A stretch of 64,000 nt of DNA from Microtetraspora fusca. Its GTDB lineage: Bacteria > Actinomycetota > Actinomycetes > Streptosporangiales > Streptosporangiaceae. The notes under the pieces are model-generated. The model was not told where the DNA came from and made no database searches. It was given only the letters and a program-made list of their open reading frames with translations. A program made the position numbers and the translations under genes. The DNA lies in assembly GCF_001570365.1 (NCBI RefSeq), contig NZ_BBYK01000042.1:312202-376201 (forward strand), written 5' to 3'. Numbering within the stretch: the first letter of the stretch is position 1; each line of letters opens with the position of its first letter. This document shows, in pieces, positions 1 to 9,162 of the stretch.

Positions 1-1
1 C

Positions 2-445
2 GACTGGACCCGCGCCCAGATCGCCATCATGCGGCCCGACCCGCACGCCAGGGCGCTCCGGCAGGTCATGACCGATCTGGCCGGTACGACCGACGGCACG
101 ACGTACCTCGCCGGCAGGCTTTCCGGAGTCTGGCAGCGCCTCGACATCCCGGGTGACCATCCGCTGGTGGGCACGAACGCGCCCGACCTCGAACTGGCCG
201 ACGGCTCCCGGCTTGCCGACCACATGCACGACGGCCGGGCCCTGCTGCTCGACCCGTCCGGCGAGTTGAGCGTCGCCGCCCATGGATACGACGACCGGCT
301 GAAGGTGGTCGACGGGCCGCTCGGCCTGCTCGTCCGGCCCGACGGGATCGTCGCCTGGGCGGGCGACGCCGGTGCCGAGCCGTACGGGCTGGACAAGGCC
401 CTGTCGACCTGGCTCGGCGCCCCCCGCTCATCGGCTGCCGCGTAG
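2..445 (+). CDS. FAD-dependent monooxygenase, C-terminal part (5' truncated)
   Basis: The frame is open from base 2, so the gene begins before the window; about 147 C-terminal residues are visible. They resemble the thioredoxin-like C-terminal domain of PheA/TfdB/MhpA-type FAD aromatic-ring hydroxylases: a line ending DGRALLLDPSG, then the family's closing strand VRPDGIVAWAG, then a short helix. The FAD-binding and substrate domains lie outside. In this family the C-terminal domain is structural and carries no redox cysteines, and none is seen here. The substrate cannot be told. The gene runs towards the minus-strand gene ending at 474. Confidence 0.7.
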   Translation, partial: DWTRAQIAIMRPDPHARALRQVMTDLAGTTDGTTYLAGRLSGVWQRLDIPGDHPLVGTNAPDLELADGSRLADHMHDGRALLLDPSGELSVAAHGYDDRLKVVDGPLGLLVRPDGIVAWAGDAGAEPYGLDKALSTWLGAPRSSAAA

Positions 446-473
446 GCCCGCCCGGCCGGAGCCGTACGGCGGG

Positions 474-1178
474 TCAGACCTTCCCGATGTCCGAGGACAG
501 GTCGAGCCCCAGGACGTGGTCGAGATGCAGGAACGTCTCGAAGCGCGCCCCCGGAGCCACCGAGTCGTCGGTCTCCAGCTCGCGCACCAGCCGCAGCGCG
601 CGCGGCGTGTCGAGGTCGTCGTCGAGCGCCTCACGGACCGCGGCGGCCCGGTCGGCGGCGATCGGCGCGCTCGGCGACTCCGCCCAGCGGGCGACCCGCC
701 CCCGCCAGCGCCGCACCGTCCGGTCGGCCGAGCGCAGCAGCTCCCAGGTCAGGTTCACCGGTTCGCGGTAGTGGTGCTCCAGGAGCGCGAGTCGTACGGC
801 CAGCGGGTCGAGCCCGGACGCCTCCACCTCGGCGAGCAGCGAGCCCGCCGCCTCGCCTCCCTCGAACAGCAGCGGCCCGCCCACCACCCGGTGCCGGCCG
901 TCCGGGCCGCCGTCGCCGAACACCAGATCCACCGGCTCCCCGGCGTACGGCAGCGGTGAGAACGGATGGACGTTGAGCGCGAGCGGCGCGGCGAGCTCGC
1001 GCGCGGCGCCGAGGGCGAGCACCCGCAGGCCCTGCCGCTCGGCCAGCCGCCGCACCAGGTCGGGCAGCAGGTACGCCAAGGGGTCCGGTGACGCGGGGAC
1101 GTGTATCCGCAGCGCCCGCGCCCCGGCCGGGACGACCTGTTCGACGCTGTTCCGCAGGGTGTCGTGGAGCCGCAACAT
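474..1178 (-). CDS. Shrunken cysteinyl-tRNA synthetase/MshC-like protein
   Basis: This 234-residue protein starts like CysS/MshC (MLRLHDTLRNSVEQV) and ends like them: LALLEHHYREP, a helical arginine-rich stretch, LDDDLDTPRALRLV (the DALR-type helical domain) and LHLDHVLGLDL. Normal CysS and MshC are about 410-470 residues. The catalytic Rossmann core is collapsed, with no HIGH-like motif, no KMSKS-like motif and no zinc-binding Cys/His set. It is therefore unlikely to activate cysteine. The frame is clean, so it looks like a maintained paralog and not fresh decay. It could bind tRNA or a partner through the helical domain, but the function is unknown. It lies just downstream of the helicase triad on the same strand, with a 129-bp gap. 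Confidence 0.6.
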   Translation of the reverse strand: MLRLHDTLRNSVEQVVPAGARALRIHVPASPDPLAYLLPDLVRRLAERQGLRVLALGAARELAAPLALNVHPFSPLPYAGEPVDLVFGDGGPDGRHRVVGGPLLFEGGEAAGSLLAEVEASGLDPLAVRLALLEHHYREPVNLTWELLRSADRTVRRWRGRVARWAESPSAPIAADRAAAVREALDDDLDTPRALRLVRELETDDSVAPGARFETFLHLDHVLGLDLSSDIGKV

Positions 1179-1307
1179 GCTCCGAGCCTAGGCCGTGTCC
1201 GGCACGCCGTGCCCTGCCGCGCGGCCCGGATGGCGTCGCCCACCCGCGATCAGCGGGGGCGAACATGATCGGTCGCTCGCCGCGATCGTGCTCGATGCTC
1301 CGGGGCC

Positions 1308-3152
1308 TCAGGAGTCGAGAAAACCGAGGATGTCCCGGTCGCCACGCTCCCGCAGCCGGGCCATGACCTCGTCGCGGGCCGCGCCTTCCGGCAGGCCGAT
1401 GCGCGCCCCGATGAGCCGCAGGCCCTCGGCCTCGGAGGCCACCGGAGCGGTGTAGCCGATCAGGTGCAGCGCCCGGTTGAGCGGGGCCAGGCCGGGTGCG
1501 ACGGCCGGAAGGAAGCGGGTCAGCAACTCGCCGCCGTCGGAGACCGTCAGGAAGACGTGGTCGCCCTCCGACGCGTTGTATCCCGCGAGCACCGGCCGGA
1601 TGGACCCCATCGTCGGCTGGTTGTGCCAGCTGATCACCACGTCCCCGGACGGGGTGGATGCGGTGAGCTGGCCGCCGGGGGCCATCCCGAGGTGCGCGGC
1701 GAACCCGGTCGGCAGCGGCGACCCCGAGCCGCGCAGGTGCTCGGGGTTGACGTCCACCCGGTGCCACCAGCGGCCGTCCCTGCTGCGGAAGCAGCGGCGG
1801 GTCATCGACACGTCCCGGCGCGGCTGGTACGGCTCGGCCTGCTCCTGGCCCGCCACCCGGATCCAGCCCCGCTGCGTGCGCTCGAACCCCGGTCCTCCCG
1901 CGTACGCGCGGACGGAGCTCTCGCTCACCTCGTACCGGGAGGTGAGGTTGTTGACGATTGTGCTGACCGACGCCTCGCCACCCGCCCGCTCGATCTCGCG
2001 GGTGATCATCTCGCGGATGCCGAGGTACTCCTCGCCGCCCCAGCGGCGCAGGCCGTACTTGTTGCGGTCGAGGCGCAGGAACCGGTCGTCCGCGGTGAGC
2101 TGGTTGCGGATGCCGACCAGGCTGTAGTCCTCGCCGATCCGAGCCTGGATCTCCTCCGGCGACAGCGCGGTGCCGGCGACGGCCAGCACGGCCTCGGCCT
2201 TGTCGTTGACGCTGCGCGGCCACGGGACCACGTGCCCCTCCAGCACGCGCAGGTGCGGCACGGCGGCGAGCCAGCGCTCGGCGACGTCCTCGCGTACGCC
2301 GAGCTGGGCGGTGAGGGACACCGCCTCGGCGACCGGGCGCGGGCCGTCGGCGAAGAGCTGCCGCGTCTTCTCCCGTAGCTCGTCGGCGCCTCCGGCGACC
2401 AGCCAGCCGTCCACCTGGTCGTAGCCGCTGAGCAGCGTGCGCAGGAACCGCCAGGCGGGGATCCCCAGCGTGGCCAGTTCGGCGCGGTGCCACGGCACCG
2501 CCGCCGCCAGATCGTCGGCCGGTACGGCGGAGCCGAGACGGCCGCGGAGCCAGTTCAGGTGCGCGGTCAACGGGGCGGCGTCGGGCGAGGCGAGCCACGA
2601 CTCGACGTGGTCGCGCAGGTCGCGCTCTATCTGCCGGATGCGCTCGCGGGTCACCGAGAACCGCTGGGCCAGCTCGTCCAGCGTCACCCGCTGCTCGGCG
2701 TAGAGCCGGTCCCTTGCGATCGCGCGCTGCCGGTCGTCGAGCTTGGCGAAGACCTCGTCGATGATCTCGGGAATGGGGCGCTCGGGCAGCGCGGGCGCGA
2801 CCGGGGCGCCGGGCTCCTCCTCGATCGGCTCGGTCTCCAGGAGCTTGCCGATGACGTCGGCGAAAAGGTTCTGTACCGCGTCGCGCGGGCCGGGTGTCTG
2901 CAGGCTCTCCTGCGGGTTGGTGAACCTCAGCAGCGGCAGGATGTCCCCGAGCGCCAGGTGCCCCCAGCACGCCGTGGTGAGATCGACCAGCCGGGAGACG
3001 ACCCGTTCGATCCCCACCGCCGCACACGCCCGATCGAGGGGAATCGCCTGCCACCACGCGTCTGGGAGACCGGGGTCGCTCGCGATCGGCTCGACCTGAC
3101 TGGGGGCGGTCCAGCGCAGAGGAGGCACGATGTCGCTCAGGCTAAGGTTCAT
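1308..3152 (-). CDS. Sigma-region-4-like HTH protein, third gene of the helicase triad
   Basis: This is a 614-residue protein. Residues 1-15 (MNLSLSDIVPPLRW) match the start of the 996-residue paralog two genes upstream. Around residues 135-190 is a sigma-70 region-4-like helix-turn-helix (LDELAQRFSVTRERIRQIER). Around 330-430 are two winged-helix-like segments (SPEEIQARIGEDYSLVGIRN; VSTIVNNL..YEVSESSVRAYA). The C-terminal 180 residues form a module shared with the paralog: TRRCFR..DGRWW.RVDV, LP.GFAA.LG..PGG, HVFLTVSD, ending RLRERGDRDILGFL. No enzymatic motif is seen. It follows the UvrD-like gene by 48 bp and is probably cotranscribed, which suggests DNA binding for that helicase. The exact role is unknown. 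Confidence 0.7.
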   Translation of the reverse strand: MNLSLSDIVPPLRWTAPSQVEPIASDPGLPDAWWQAIPLDRACAAVGIERVVSRLVDLTTACWGHLALGDILPLLRFTNPQESLQTPGPRDAVQNLFADVIGKLLETEPIEEEPGAPVAPALPERPIPEIIDEVFAKLDDRQRAIARDRLYAEQRVTLDELAQRFSVTRERIRQIERDLRDHVESWLASPDAAPLTAHLNWLRGRLGSAVPADDLAAAVPWHRAELATLGIPAWRFLRTLLSGYDQVDGWLVAGGADELREKTRQLFADGPRPVAEAVSLTAQLGVREDVAERWLAAVPHLRVLEGHVVPWPRSVNDKAEAVLAVAGTALSPEEIQARIGEDYSLVGIRNQLTADDRFLRLDRNKYGLRRWGGEEYLGIREMITREIERAGGEASVSTIVNNLTSRYEVSESSVRAYAGGPGFERTQRGWIRVAGQEQAEPYQPRRDVSMTRRCFRSRDGRWWHRVDVNPEHLRGSGSPLPTGFAAHLGMAPGGQLTASTPSGDVVISWHNQPTMGSIRPVLAGYNASEGDHVFLTVSDGGELLTRFLPAVAPGLAPLNRALHLIGYTAPVASEAEGLRLIGARIGLPEGAARDEVMARLRERGDRDILGFLDS

Positions 3153-3200
3153 GCAGGTCCAACCGGCAAGGGGAATATATCCGCAGTTCAGACTAGGGGA

Positions 3201-5261
3201 TCAGGCGGGTAGGAAGGGACTTGCACGTCCGGTGTGGGACACATAGAGCATCTCGCTGGCCCGTGTGCACGCCACGTAGAGGAGCCCCCGTTCGCGTTGC
3301 AGATCGTGAGCCCGAGCCGTCGGATCCTCGCCGGCCGGGGTCAGTGCCTCGGGTGCCGGCACGATTCCGTCAGCCACGCCTATCACGGCCACCCGACGGA
3401 ATTCCAGCCCCTTCATGCCGTGCAGCATCGTCACCTTGACGCTGATCCCGGCCTGCTGCAGCGCCGCGCGCGCGGCCCTGACCAGGTCGGTGCTCCGGGC
3501 CGCCACGGCGATCTCGCTCTCGGGCACGCCGTCCGCCAGCCACGACGAAAGGTGGGACACCAACCCGGCGAGCTCCGCCTCCTGGGAGACGTATCCGAGG
3601 ACCGTCGGGCGCGGCCCGTGCTGCAGCGCGCGATAACCGTGCAGCTCCGCGATGCCCTCGACGAGGCCGTCCGCGGGACCGCCGCCGCGCAGCCGGATGC
3701 CGAACGAAAGGATCTCGTGCGGCAGCCGGTAGGAGATCTTGAGGTGGAACCTCCGGACCGGGATGCCGAGCCCGGCCAGCGCCACGCGGGTGTCGAACAT
3801 CCGCTGGTGCGGGTCCCCGACGATGAACATGTCGTTCGGGGCGAGCGGCACCGCCGCCCGCAGCAACCGCCACTGCGCCGGGTGCAGGTCCTGCGCCTCG
3901 TCCACCACGATGTGCCGGTACGGCTCCCGCCCCGGAGCCTCGTCACCCAGCATGTCGCCGGTGGACCGGCCCAGCAGCTCCGCCGCCTCGGAGGCGAGCT
4001 GGAGCAGCGTGCGGCGGCCCGACTCCCGCAGCCGCTCCTCGACGTGCTGCACGGCCCGCCAGACGGTGGTGCGGATCTCCGGGGACAGCTCGACCGTGCG
4101 GCCGGAGCGCGGGGCGGCGAGGTACTCGTCGAGGGTGCGCAGGTTCTGCGAGAGGATCACCTGTTCCCACTCGCGCAGCAGGAACGCGGCGCCGAACCGG
4201 CTGCCCGCCGCCTCCTTCCACAGGGCGGCCAGGTCGCCGGTGCCGACGAGGGTCGGCGGACGGCCCTCCGCCTCGGACACGATCCGGTGCGCGAGGCGGT
4301 CCACGTTGCGTACCTCGATGCGCTCGCGCACCGCCTCGTCGTCGATGATCAGGTCGAGCCGCGCGGCCAGCTCCGATGCCAGCGCCTGGGAGAAGGAGAC
4401 CAGCAGGACGGGTCCGCCCCCGGCCCTGGCGAGATAGGCGGCCCGGTGCAGGGCGATGACGGTCTTTCCGGTGCCCGCGCCTCCGGTCACCAGCGTGGGC
4501 TGGTCGTAGCGCTCCCAGTTGGCGTAGGTGTGCTGCGGCGGATAGAGGAACGTGGCCCAGTGAGGGGCGTTGAGTATCCGCTCCAGCTCCTGCTGGCTGG
4601 TGGCGAAGGCCGCCTGCCCCGGGCTGCGCCGCAACGCCGCCACCAGGTCGTCGGGGTCGATCTCGCCGGGCTCCATACAGCGGCAGCCGTCCAGCTCCGA
4701 CCAGGCGGCGGCCAGCGAGCCGCCCTTGGCCAGCGCCATCAGCGGCGCGAGCTGGCTCTCCGGCAGGAACGGCTCGATCCCGGTGAGGTGCGCCTCCGAC
4801 GCCATCAGCCGCAGCAGCGGGAGCAGGGTCGGGTCGATGCCGATGTCGAGCAGGTCGTTGTCGCAGAACGTCTCGAACAGGCGGTCCTCGCTACGTTGCG
4901 AGGCCCGGTGCAGCGCGGCCTCCGACTCGTCGATCGCCACGGCGTCCCACACCTCGACGACGCCGATGGCCGAGTTGACGCCGACGCGGTGCCGCTGCGC
5001 GTACGACCACGCCTCGTCGTCCGGCAGCACGGTCAGCAGCCAGTAGGTGTCCTCCTGCCGTACGACGACGCCGCGGTGGCCCGCGGACAGGCGCAGGGTG
5101 GCCACGCGGGGGTCCCGGCCGTTGCGCACCCGCTCCGGATGCGGCGCGGCGAGGGAGTTGTGCAGGAACCGGCGCAGCGCGACGGCGGCGTCCCGCCGGG
5201 TCTGGTCGTCCAGCGCGGCGAGCTTCCTGACGAAGTCCGGTGAGAAGGCGAGGCTCGGCAT
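3201..5261 (-). CDS. UvrD/PcrA-like SF1 helicase with RelE/ParE-like N-terminus
   Basis: This is a 686-residue protein. The first ~105 residues (LAFSPDFVRKLAALD..., LRLSAGHRGVVVRQ, YWLLTVLPDDEAW) look like a RelE/ParE-type fold. Similar toxin-like domains sit at the front of some UvrD-like helicases; this assignment is by eye. The helicase core has Walker A GGAGTGKT near residue 258, Walker B VVDEAQDLHPAQW near 452, motif IV SYRLPHEI, and C-terminal motifs VTMLHGMKGLEFRRV and GLLYVACTRASEMLYV. No nuclease domain is visible. The gene begins 6 bp after the end of the upstream HTH paralog and 48 bp before the downstream one, so the three look like one operon. It probably unwinds or strips DNA; whether it serves repair or defence is open. 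Confidence 0.8.
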   Translation of the reverse strand: MPSLAFSPDFVRKLAALDDQTRRDAAVALRRFLHNSLAAPHPERVRNGRDPRVATLRLSAGHRGVVVRQEDTYWLLTVLPDDEAWSYAQRHRVGVNSAIGVVEVWDAVAIDESEAALHRASQRSEDRLFETFCDNDLLDIGIDPTLLPLLRLMASEAHLTGIEPFLPESQLAPLMALAKGGSLAAAWSELDGCRCMEPGEIDPDDLVAALRRSPGQAAFATSQQELERILNAPHWATFLYPPQHTYANWERYDQPTLVTGGAGTGKTVIALHRAAYLARAGGGPVLLVSFSQALASELAARLDLIIDDEAVRERIEVRNVDRLAHRIVSEAEGRPPTLVGTGDLAALWKEAAGSRFGAAFLLREWEQVILSQNLRTLDEYLAAPRSGRTVELSPEIRTTVWRAVQHVEERLRESGRRTLLQLASEAAELLGRSTGDMLGDEAPGREPYRHIVVDEAQDLHPAQWRLLRAAVPLAPNDMFIVGDPHQRMFDTRVALAGLGIPVRRFHLKISYRLPHEILSFGIRLRGGGPADGLVEGIAELHGYRALQHGPRPTVLGYVSQEAELAGLVSHLSSWLADGVPESEIAVAARSTDLVRAARAALQQAGISVKVTMLHGMKGLEFRRVAVIGVADGIVPAPEALTPAGEDPTARAHDLQRERGLLYVACTRASEMLYVSHTGRASPFLPA

Positions 5262-5267
5262 CTCCGG

Positions 5268-8258
5268 CTAACCCAACAGGGAGAGGATGTCGCGGTCCCC
5301 TCGCTCTCGAAGGCGGGTGAGGAGTTCGGTCTCGCCGGCGGGACCGGGCAGGCCGATCCTGGTGGCGATGACCCGGCACGCCTGCTCGCGGGTGCCCCCG
5401 GGCGCCGTGTAGCCCACCAACCGGAGCGCCCGCGCGGTCGCGTCCCCGCCGCTCGCCGCCGGCAGGTGCCGTACCCGCAGCATCCCCTCGTCCGAGAGCG
5501 TCAGGAAGATGTGGCTTCCCTCCTTGGCCGCCATCTCCGTGAGGATCGGCTGGAGCGATCCGAGGGCCGGATGGGCCTGCCACGAGAGCGTGACGTCCCC
5601 GGCGGCGCTTCGCACGGTACGGCTGCCGCCGGGCGAGAGCCCGAGATAGGCGGCGAACCCGCTGGGCAAGGAGATCTCCGCTCCTTCCAGATGCTGCGCG
5701 GTCACGTCGACCCGCAGCCACCAGCGCCCGTCGGGCTGGCGGAAGCAGCGCCGGGTGAGCGCGACGTCCTTCAACTGGCCTTGCTGCATCGCCGGCGCCG
5801 CCGGCGGGACACCGGGCGCGGCGCCCGGCGCGAAGCCCGGATCGAGCCCCGGAGCCGGCCCGGGCGCGCCCTGCGGCGCTCCCAGAGACATGTGCGGGGC
5901 CGGCGCTCCCGGCGGCGGGCCGGGGACCGGAGCGGGAGCGGGCACCGGTGGCTGCGCGGGTGCGGGCGCGGGAGCCGGACGGGACGCGTTGCCGCTCTGC
6001 ATACGGAGCTGCGGCACGTGCTCCAGCCACTCCTTGGCGACCTCGGGGTGGATGCCCAGCGAGGCGACCAGCTCCAGCGCGCGGGCGACGGTCGGCGGCC
6101 GCTCGGCGCCCAGGATGAGGGCGCGCGTCTTCTCGTGCAGCTCGCCCAGTTCACCGATCACGAGCCAGTTTACCGAGACGCGGTGCTCCGGCAGCGTGGT
6201 CAGGACGAACTGCCACGCGGGCACGTCGAGCGAGGGCAGGTCGGCGCGATGCCAGGGGGCGGCGTCGATCAGCCGGGACTTCGGCGCGGCCACGCCCAGC
6301 GTCTCCGCGACCCGCTTCACGTGCTCGCCGTACGGCACCGCCTCGGGCCCGGCGAGCCACTCCGCCAGCCGCGCGCGCAGCGACTCCTCGATCTCGCCGA
6401 TGGCCGCGACGGGGATGGCGAGCAGCTTGGCCAGCGCCTCGGCCGCCGTGGGGACCTCGGCGAAGACCCGGTTCTGCGCGACCATCCATGACTGGTCGTC
6501 CAGGCCGGCGAACACGGAGTCGAGCAGGGCGGGGAAGTCGGGTTCCTCGACGGGGCCGCTCTCGGACGCGGCGGCCGCGCCTCCGTCCGTCTCCGCGCCG
6601 CCGTCGGGGGCGCTTTCAGCGGAGCTCTCGGAGACCGCGGCCGGGTCGTCCCCGCCGTCCGGGACTTCCTCGCTCTCCGGAGCGGATCCTGCGCCGTCGG
6701 ATCCTGCGCCGTCGGATCCTGTGGTGCTGTCGGGCGCCTCCGGGCCATCCGGGGCCGCCGTCGCGTCGGCGGCGCCGTCAACGCCGTCAACGCCGTCAAC
6801 GTCGCCTTCGGCGGCGTCGAACGCCTCGGCGCCTTCCGCGTCTTCCGCGCCATCGGTCCCGGCATCGGACTCGGCATCGGACTCGGCCTCGGTGGGGCGC
6901 CCCGGTGCGACGGGCGGGCCAGCACCAGGAACAGGCCGGGCTGGGGCGTTCTCGGGGGCGGCCTCGCGAGCGTCCGCGGAGTCGTCCGGCGCCTCGCTCT
7001 CGACGGCGTCGGGGGTGGCGTCGACCGCGGCCGGGTTCTCCTCCGGCGGGTCGGCGGGACCCTCCGGCGAAGCCGCAATGTCCTCGGCCGAAGCGGCGAC
7101 GTCCTCGCCGTCCTCGGCTTCCTTGACGTCCTCGGCGTCCTCGGCGTCCTCGGTGGCGTCGGACTCGCCGGGAGCGGGTACGGCGTCGGCGGACGCGGGC
7201 TCCTCCGCCGGGGCGCCCTCCAGGTGAACGGATCCCTCGGACGCCTCGTCGCCGGGACCGGCTACGAGGGCGGGCGCGGCGGGGCCGCTGGGAAGGGCGT
7301 CCAGGTGCTCCGGCAGAACCGGCGCGGCGTCCGAGACGCTCTCCGCGAGAGCCGGAGCCATCTCTGAGAGAGCCGGCGCGGAGTCCGGGAGAGCCGGAGC
7401 GGCCTCTGCGTGAGCCAAAGCCGAGTCCGGGAGAGCCGGAACGACCTCCGACAGACCCGCCGACGCTTCGGGCAGGCCATCCGAAGCCTCCGGGAGACTC
7501 TCCATGAGAGCCGGAGTGATCAGAGCCTCCGAAGCCGTGGACGGACTCTCCGGAGCCGCCTCCGCCGGAGCCGGCAGGGCATCCGGGACGTTCTCCGAAG
7601 CCTCCGGGAGGGCCGGCGGGGCATCCGGGACGCTCTTCGAAGCCTCCGCCGGAGCCAGCGCGGAGTCCGGGATGTTCTCCGAAGCCTCCGGGAGGGCCGA
7701 CGCGGCCTGGGCCGGGCTCTGGGCCGCGGCGGGGAGGCCCTGCTCGGCGGCGCCTACGACAGCGGCGTCTACGACAGCGCCGCCTACGGCAGGCGACCGC
7801 CGCGTCCCGGCGAGGCGGGCGAAGACGGCGGTGAACAGCGCGGTCAGGACGGGGCGGGCCTTGATGAACGCCTGGTCGGACAGTTCGCGGGCGGACAGCG
7901 AGAGCAGGCCCGGCCAGGACCCGGCGCGATCCAGGGCGATGGCGACCTGCGGGTCGTCCGCGTCGTCCGGGTCGAGCACGTGCAGGGCGGGCAGCACGTC
8001 GCCGACGGCCGCCGCGGGCCACTGCTCCAGGGCGAGCTCGGTGACCAGTCCGCCCAGAGCCTCGGGGCCGAGTACGGCGAGCACGCGGGAGACGGGCAGG
8101 CTACGCCACCACGCCTCCGGCAACGCCCCCTCGGCGGCGCTCGGCCGGGCGTCCGGCGGGAGGTCGTCCACCGGACGGGAGAGCGCGGTCAGCGTTCCGA
8201 TGCGGGCGGCGTCACTCCAGCGCAGCGGTGGCACAAGGTCACTCAGGCAGAAGTTCAT
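5268..8258 (-). CDS. Long HTH-like paralog with acidic linker, first gene of the helicase triad
   Basis: I chose the ATG at 8258, giving 996 residues, because the N-terminus MNFCLSDLVPPLRW then aligns with the 614-residue paralog; an upstream in-frame TTG at 8300 adds 14 unlike residues. The order is an N-terminal module (to ~170), a ~370-residue Ala/Glu/Asp/Pro linker with loose PEASE.VPDA repeats, a region matching the paralog's sigma-4-like HTH but degenerate (LLAIPVAAIGEIEESL), a helical segment, a Pro-rich linker (APAPAPAQPPVPAPAP) where the paralog has winged-helix segments, and the shared C-terminal module TRRCFR.PDGRWWLRVDV ending LRERGDRDILSLL. It is the first gene of the probable operon. 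The function is unknown, possibly a scaffold for the helicase. Confidence 0.65.
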   Translation of the reverse strand: MNFCLSDLVPPLRWSDAARIGTLTALSRPVDDLPPDARPSAAEGALPEAWWRSLPVSRVLAVLGPEALGGLVTELALEQWPAAAVGDVLPALHVLDPDDADDPQVAIALDRAGSWPGLLSLSARELSDQAFIKARPVLTALFTAVFARLAGTRRSPAVGGAVVDAAVVGAAEQGLPAAAQSPAQAASALPEASENIPDSALAPAEASKSVPDAPPALPEASENVPDALPAPAEAAPESPSTASEALITPALMESLPEASDGLPEASAGLSEVVPALPDSALAHAEAAPALPDSAPALSEMAPALAESVSDAAPVLPEHLDALPSGPAAPALVAGPGDEASEGSVHLEGAPAEEPASADAVPAPGESDATEDAEDAEDVKEAEDGEDVAASAEDIAASPEGPADPPEENPAAVDATPDAVESEAPDDSADAREAAPENAPARPVPGAGPPVAPGRPTEAESDAESDAGTDGAEDAEGAEAFDAAEGDVDGVDGVDGAADATAAPDGPEAPDSTTGSDGAGSDGAGSAPESEEVPDGGDDPAAVSESSAESAPDGGAETDGGAAAASESGPVEEPDFPALLDSVFAGLDDQSWMVAQNRVFAEVPTAAEALAKLLAIPVAAIGEIEESLRARLAEWLAGPEAVPYGEHVKRVAETLGVAAPKSRLIDAAPWHRADLPSLDVPAWQFVLTTLPEHRVSVNWLVIGELGELHEKTRALILGAERPPTVARALELVASLGIHPEVAKEWLEHVPQLRMQSGNASRPAPAPAPAQPPVPAPAPVPGPPPGAPAPHMSLGAPQGAPGPAPGLDPGFAPGAAPGVPPAAPAMQQGQLKDVALTRRCFRQPDGRWWLRVDVTAQHLEGAEISLPSGFAAYLGLSPGGSRTVRSAAGDVTLSWQAHPALGSLQPILTEMAAKEGSHIFLTLSDEGMLRVRHLPAASGGDATARALRLVGYTAPGGTREQACRVIATRIGLPGPAGETELLTRLRERGDRDILSLLG

Positions 8259-8325
8259 CGCTTTCCCATCAGTCTGTACAGCCAGACCATAGTCTGACAA
8301 ATCCCCTAGAACATCGGGAGTTTCG

Positions 8326-9132
8326 TCAGCGACGAACGGCGGCGAAACGGAGTCGTACGTAGTCGGCCACCCACCCGGACTCCCGCCTCAGCGCCGGGGC
8401 CGCGAGCTCGTTCACCCTGCGTAGGAGAGGCTCGACGAGCGCGGGCGGCACCCCGTCGAGGAGCGATCCGGCGAACATCCGCACCCAGTCGGCCGCGCCG
8501 CCGGGACACTCGTCCAGCGGGGTCGGGCGGTCGACGTATTCCAGGATCCGTACCGTGAAGCCGCCGTTCTCCAGCCGGACGGCGTACTCGGCCGGGGTGG
8601 GGAAGTACCACGGCAGCTCCGGCTCGCGCAGCCCGTGCTCGCGCCAGGCGGTCCGCATCGCGGAGGTCAGCGTGGCGCAGTTGCCCGCGCCGCCCAGTTC
8701 GGCGACGAACCTGCCGCCCGGCCGCAGGGCCATCCGCACACACGAGATCACGGCATCGGGGTCGCGGCTCATCCAGTGCAGCGCCGCGTTCGAGAACACC
8801 GCGTCGTACGGCTGGGCCACGGTGAAGTCGTCACCGTATCCGACGGTGAAGTCGAGGCCCGGGTACTGGGCGATCGCGGTCTCGATCATGGCGGCGGAGC
8901 CGTCGATGCCCAGGACGCTCGCGCCTCGCTTGGCGATCTCCGCGGTGAGCACGCCGGTGCCGCAGCCAAGATCGAGGACACGCTCACCCGGCTGCGGGTC
9001 GAGGAGCTCCACCAGTGGTACTCCATGGGCCGACACGTAGCCGAAGGAGGTGTCGTAGGCGCGAGCGTTCCACCGCGTGAGACTGGGGGTTTCGTATCGC
9101 AAGATCGGCTCGCATTCTCGTGTGTGCAACAC
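8326..9132 (-). CDS. SAM-dependent class I methyltransferase
   Basis: This is a 268-residue soluble protein. It carries the class I SAM-binding motif I VLDLGCGTGVLTAEIA near residue 50, an acidic loop GIDGSAAMI, a post-I stretch YDAVFSNAALHWM and motif RPGGRFVAELGG. The layout and the WM.DP motif are like the trans-aconitate 2-methyltransferase/UbiE-type families. The small-molecule substrate cannot be named. The start is uncertain: GTG at 9132 and TTG at 9129 are both possible and no clear ribosome site is seen. It is divergent in context from the helicase triad and probably monocistronic. Confidence 0.8.
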   Translation of the reverse strand: MLHTRECEPILRYETPSLTRWNARAYDTSFGYVSAHGVPLVELLDPQPGERVLDLGCGTGVLTAEIAKRGASVLGIDGSAAMIETAIAQYPGLDFTVGYGDDFTVAQPYDAVFSNAALHWMSRDPDAVISCVRMALRPGGRFVAELGGAGNCATLTSAMRTAWREHGLREPELPWYFPTPAEYAVRLENGGFTVRILEYVDRPTPLDECPGGAADWVRMFAGSLLDGVPPALVEPLLRRVNELAAPALRRESGWVADYVRLRFAAVRR

Positions 9133-9162
9133 TTTACGGCTTCGCCGAACTCGCGACCGCTA

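Noticed and set aside
8258-8300. TTG at 8300 as start of the long HTH-like paralog
   Set aside because: The added 14 residues have no counterpart in the 614-residue paralog, whose start aligns exactly with the ATG at 8258.
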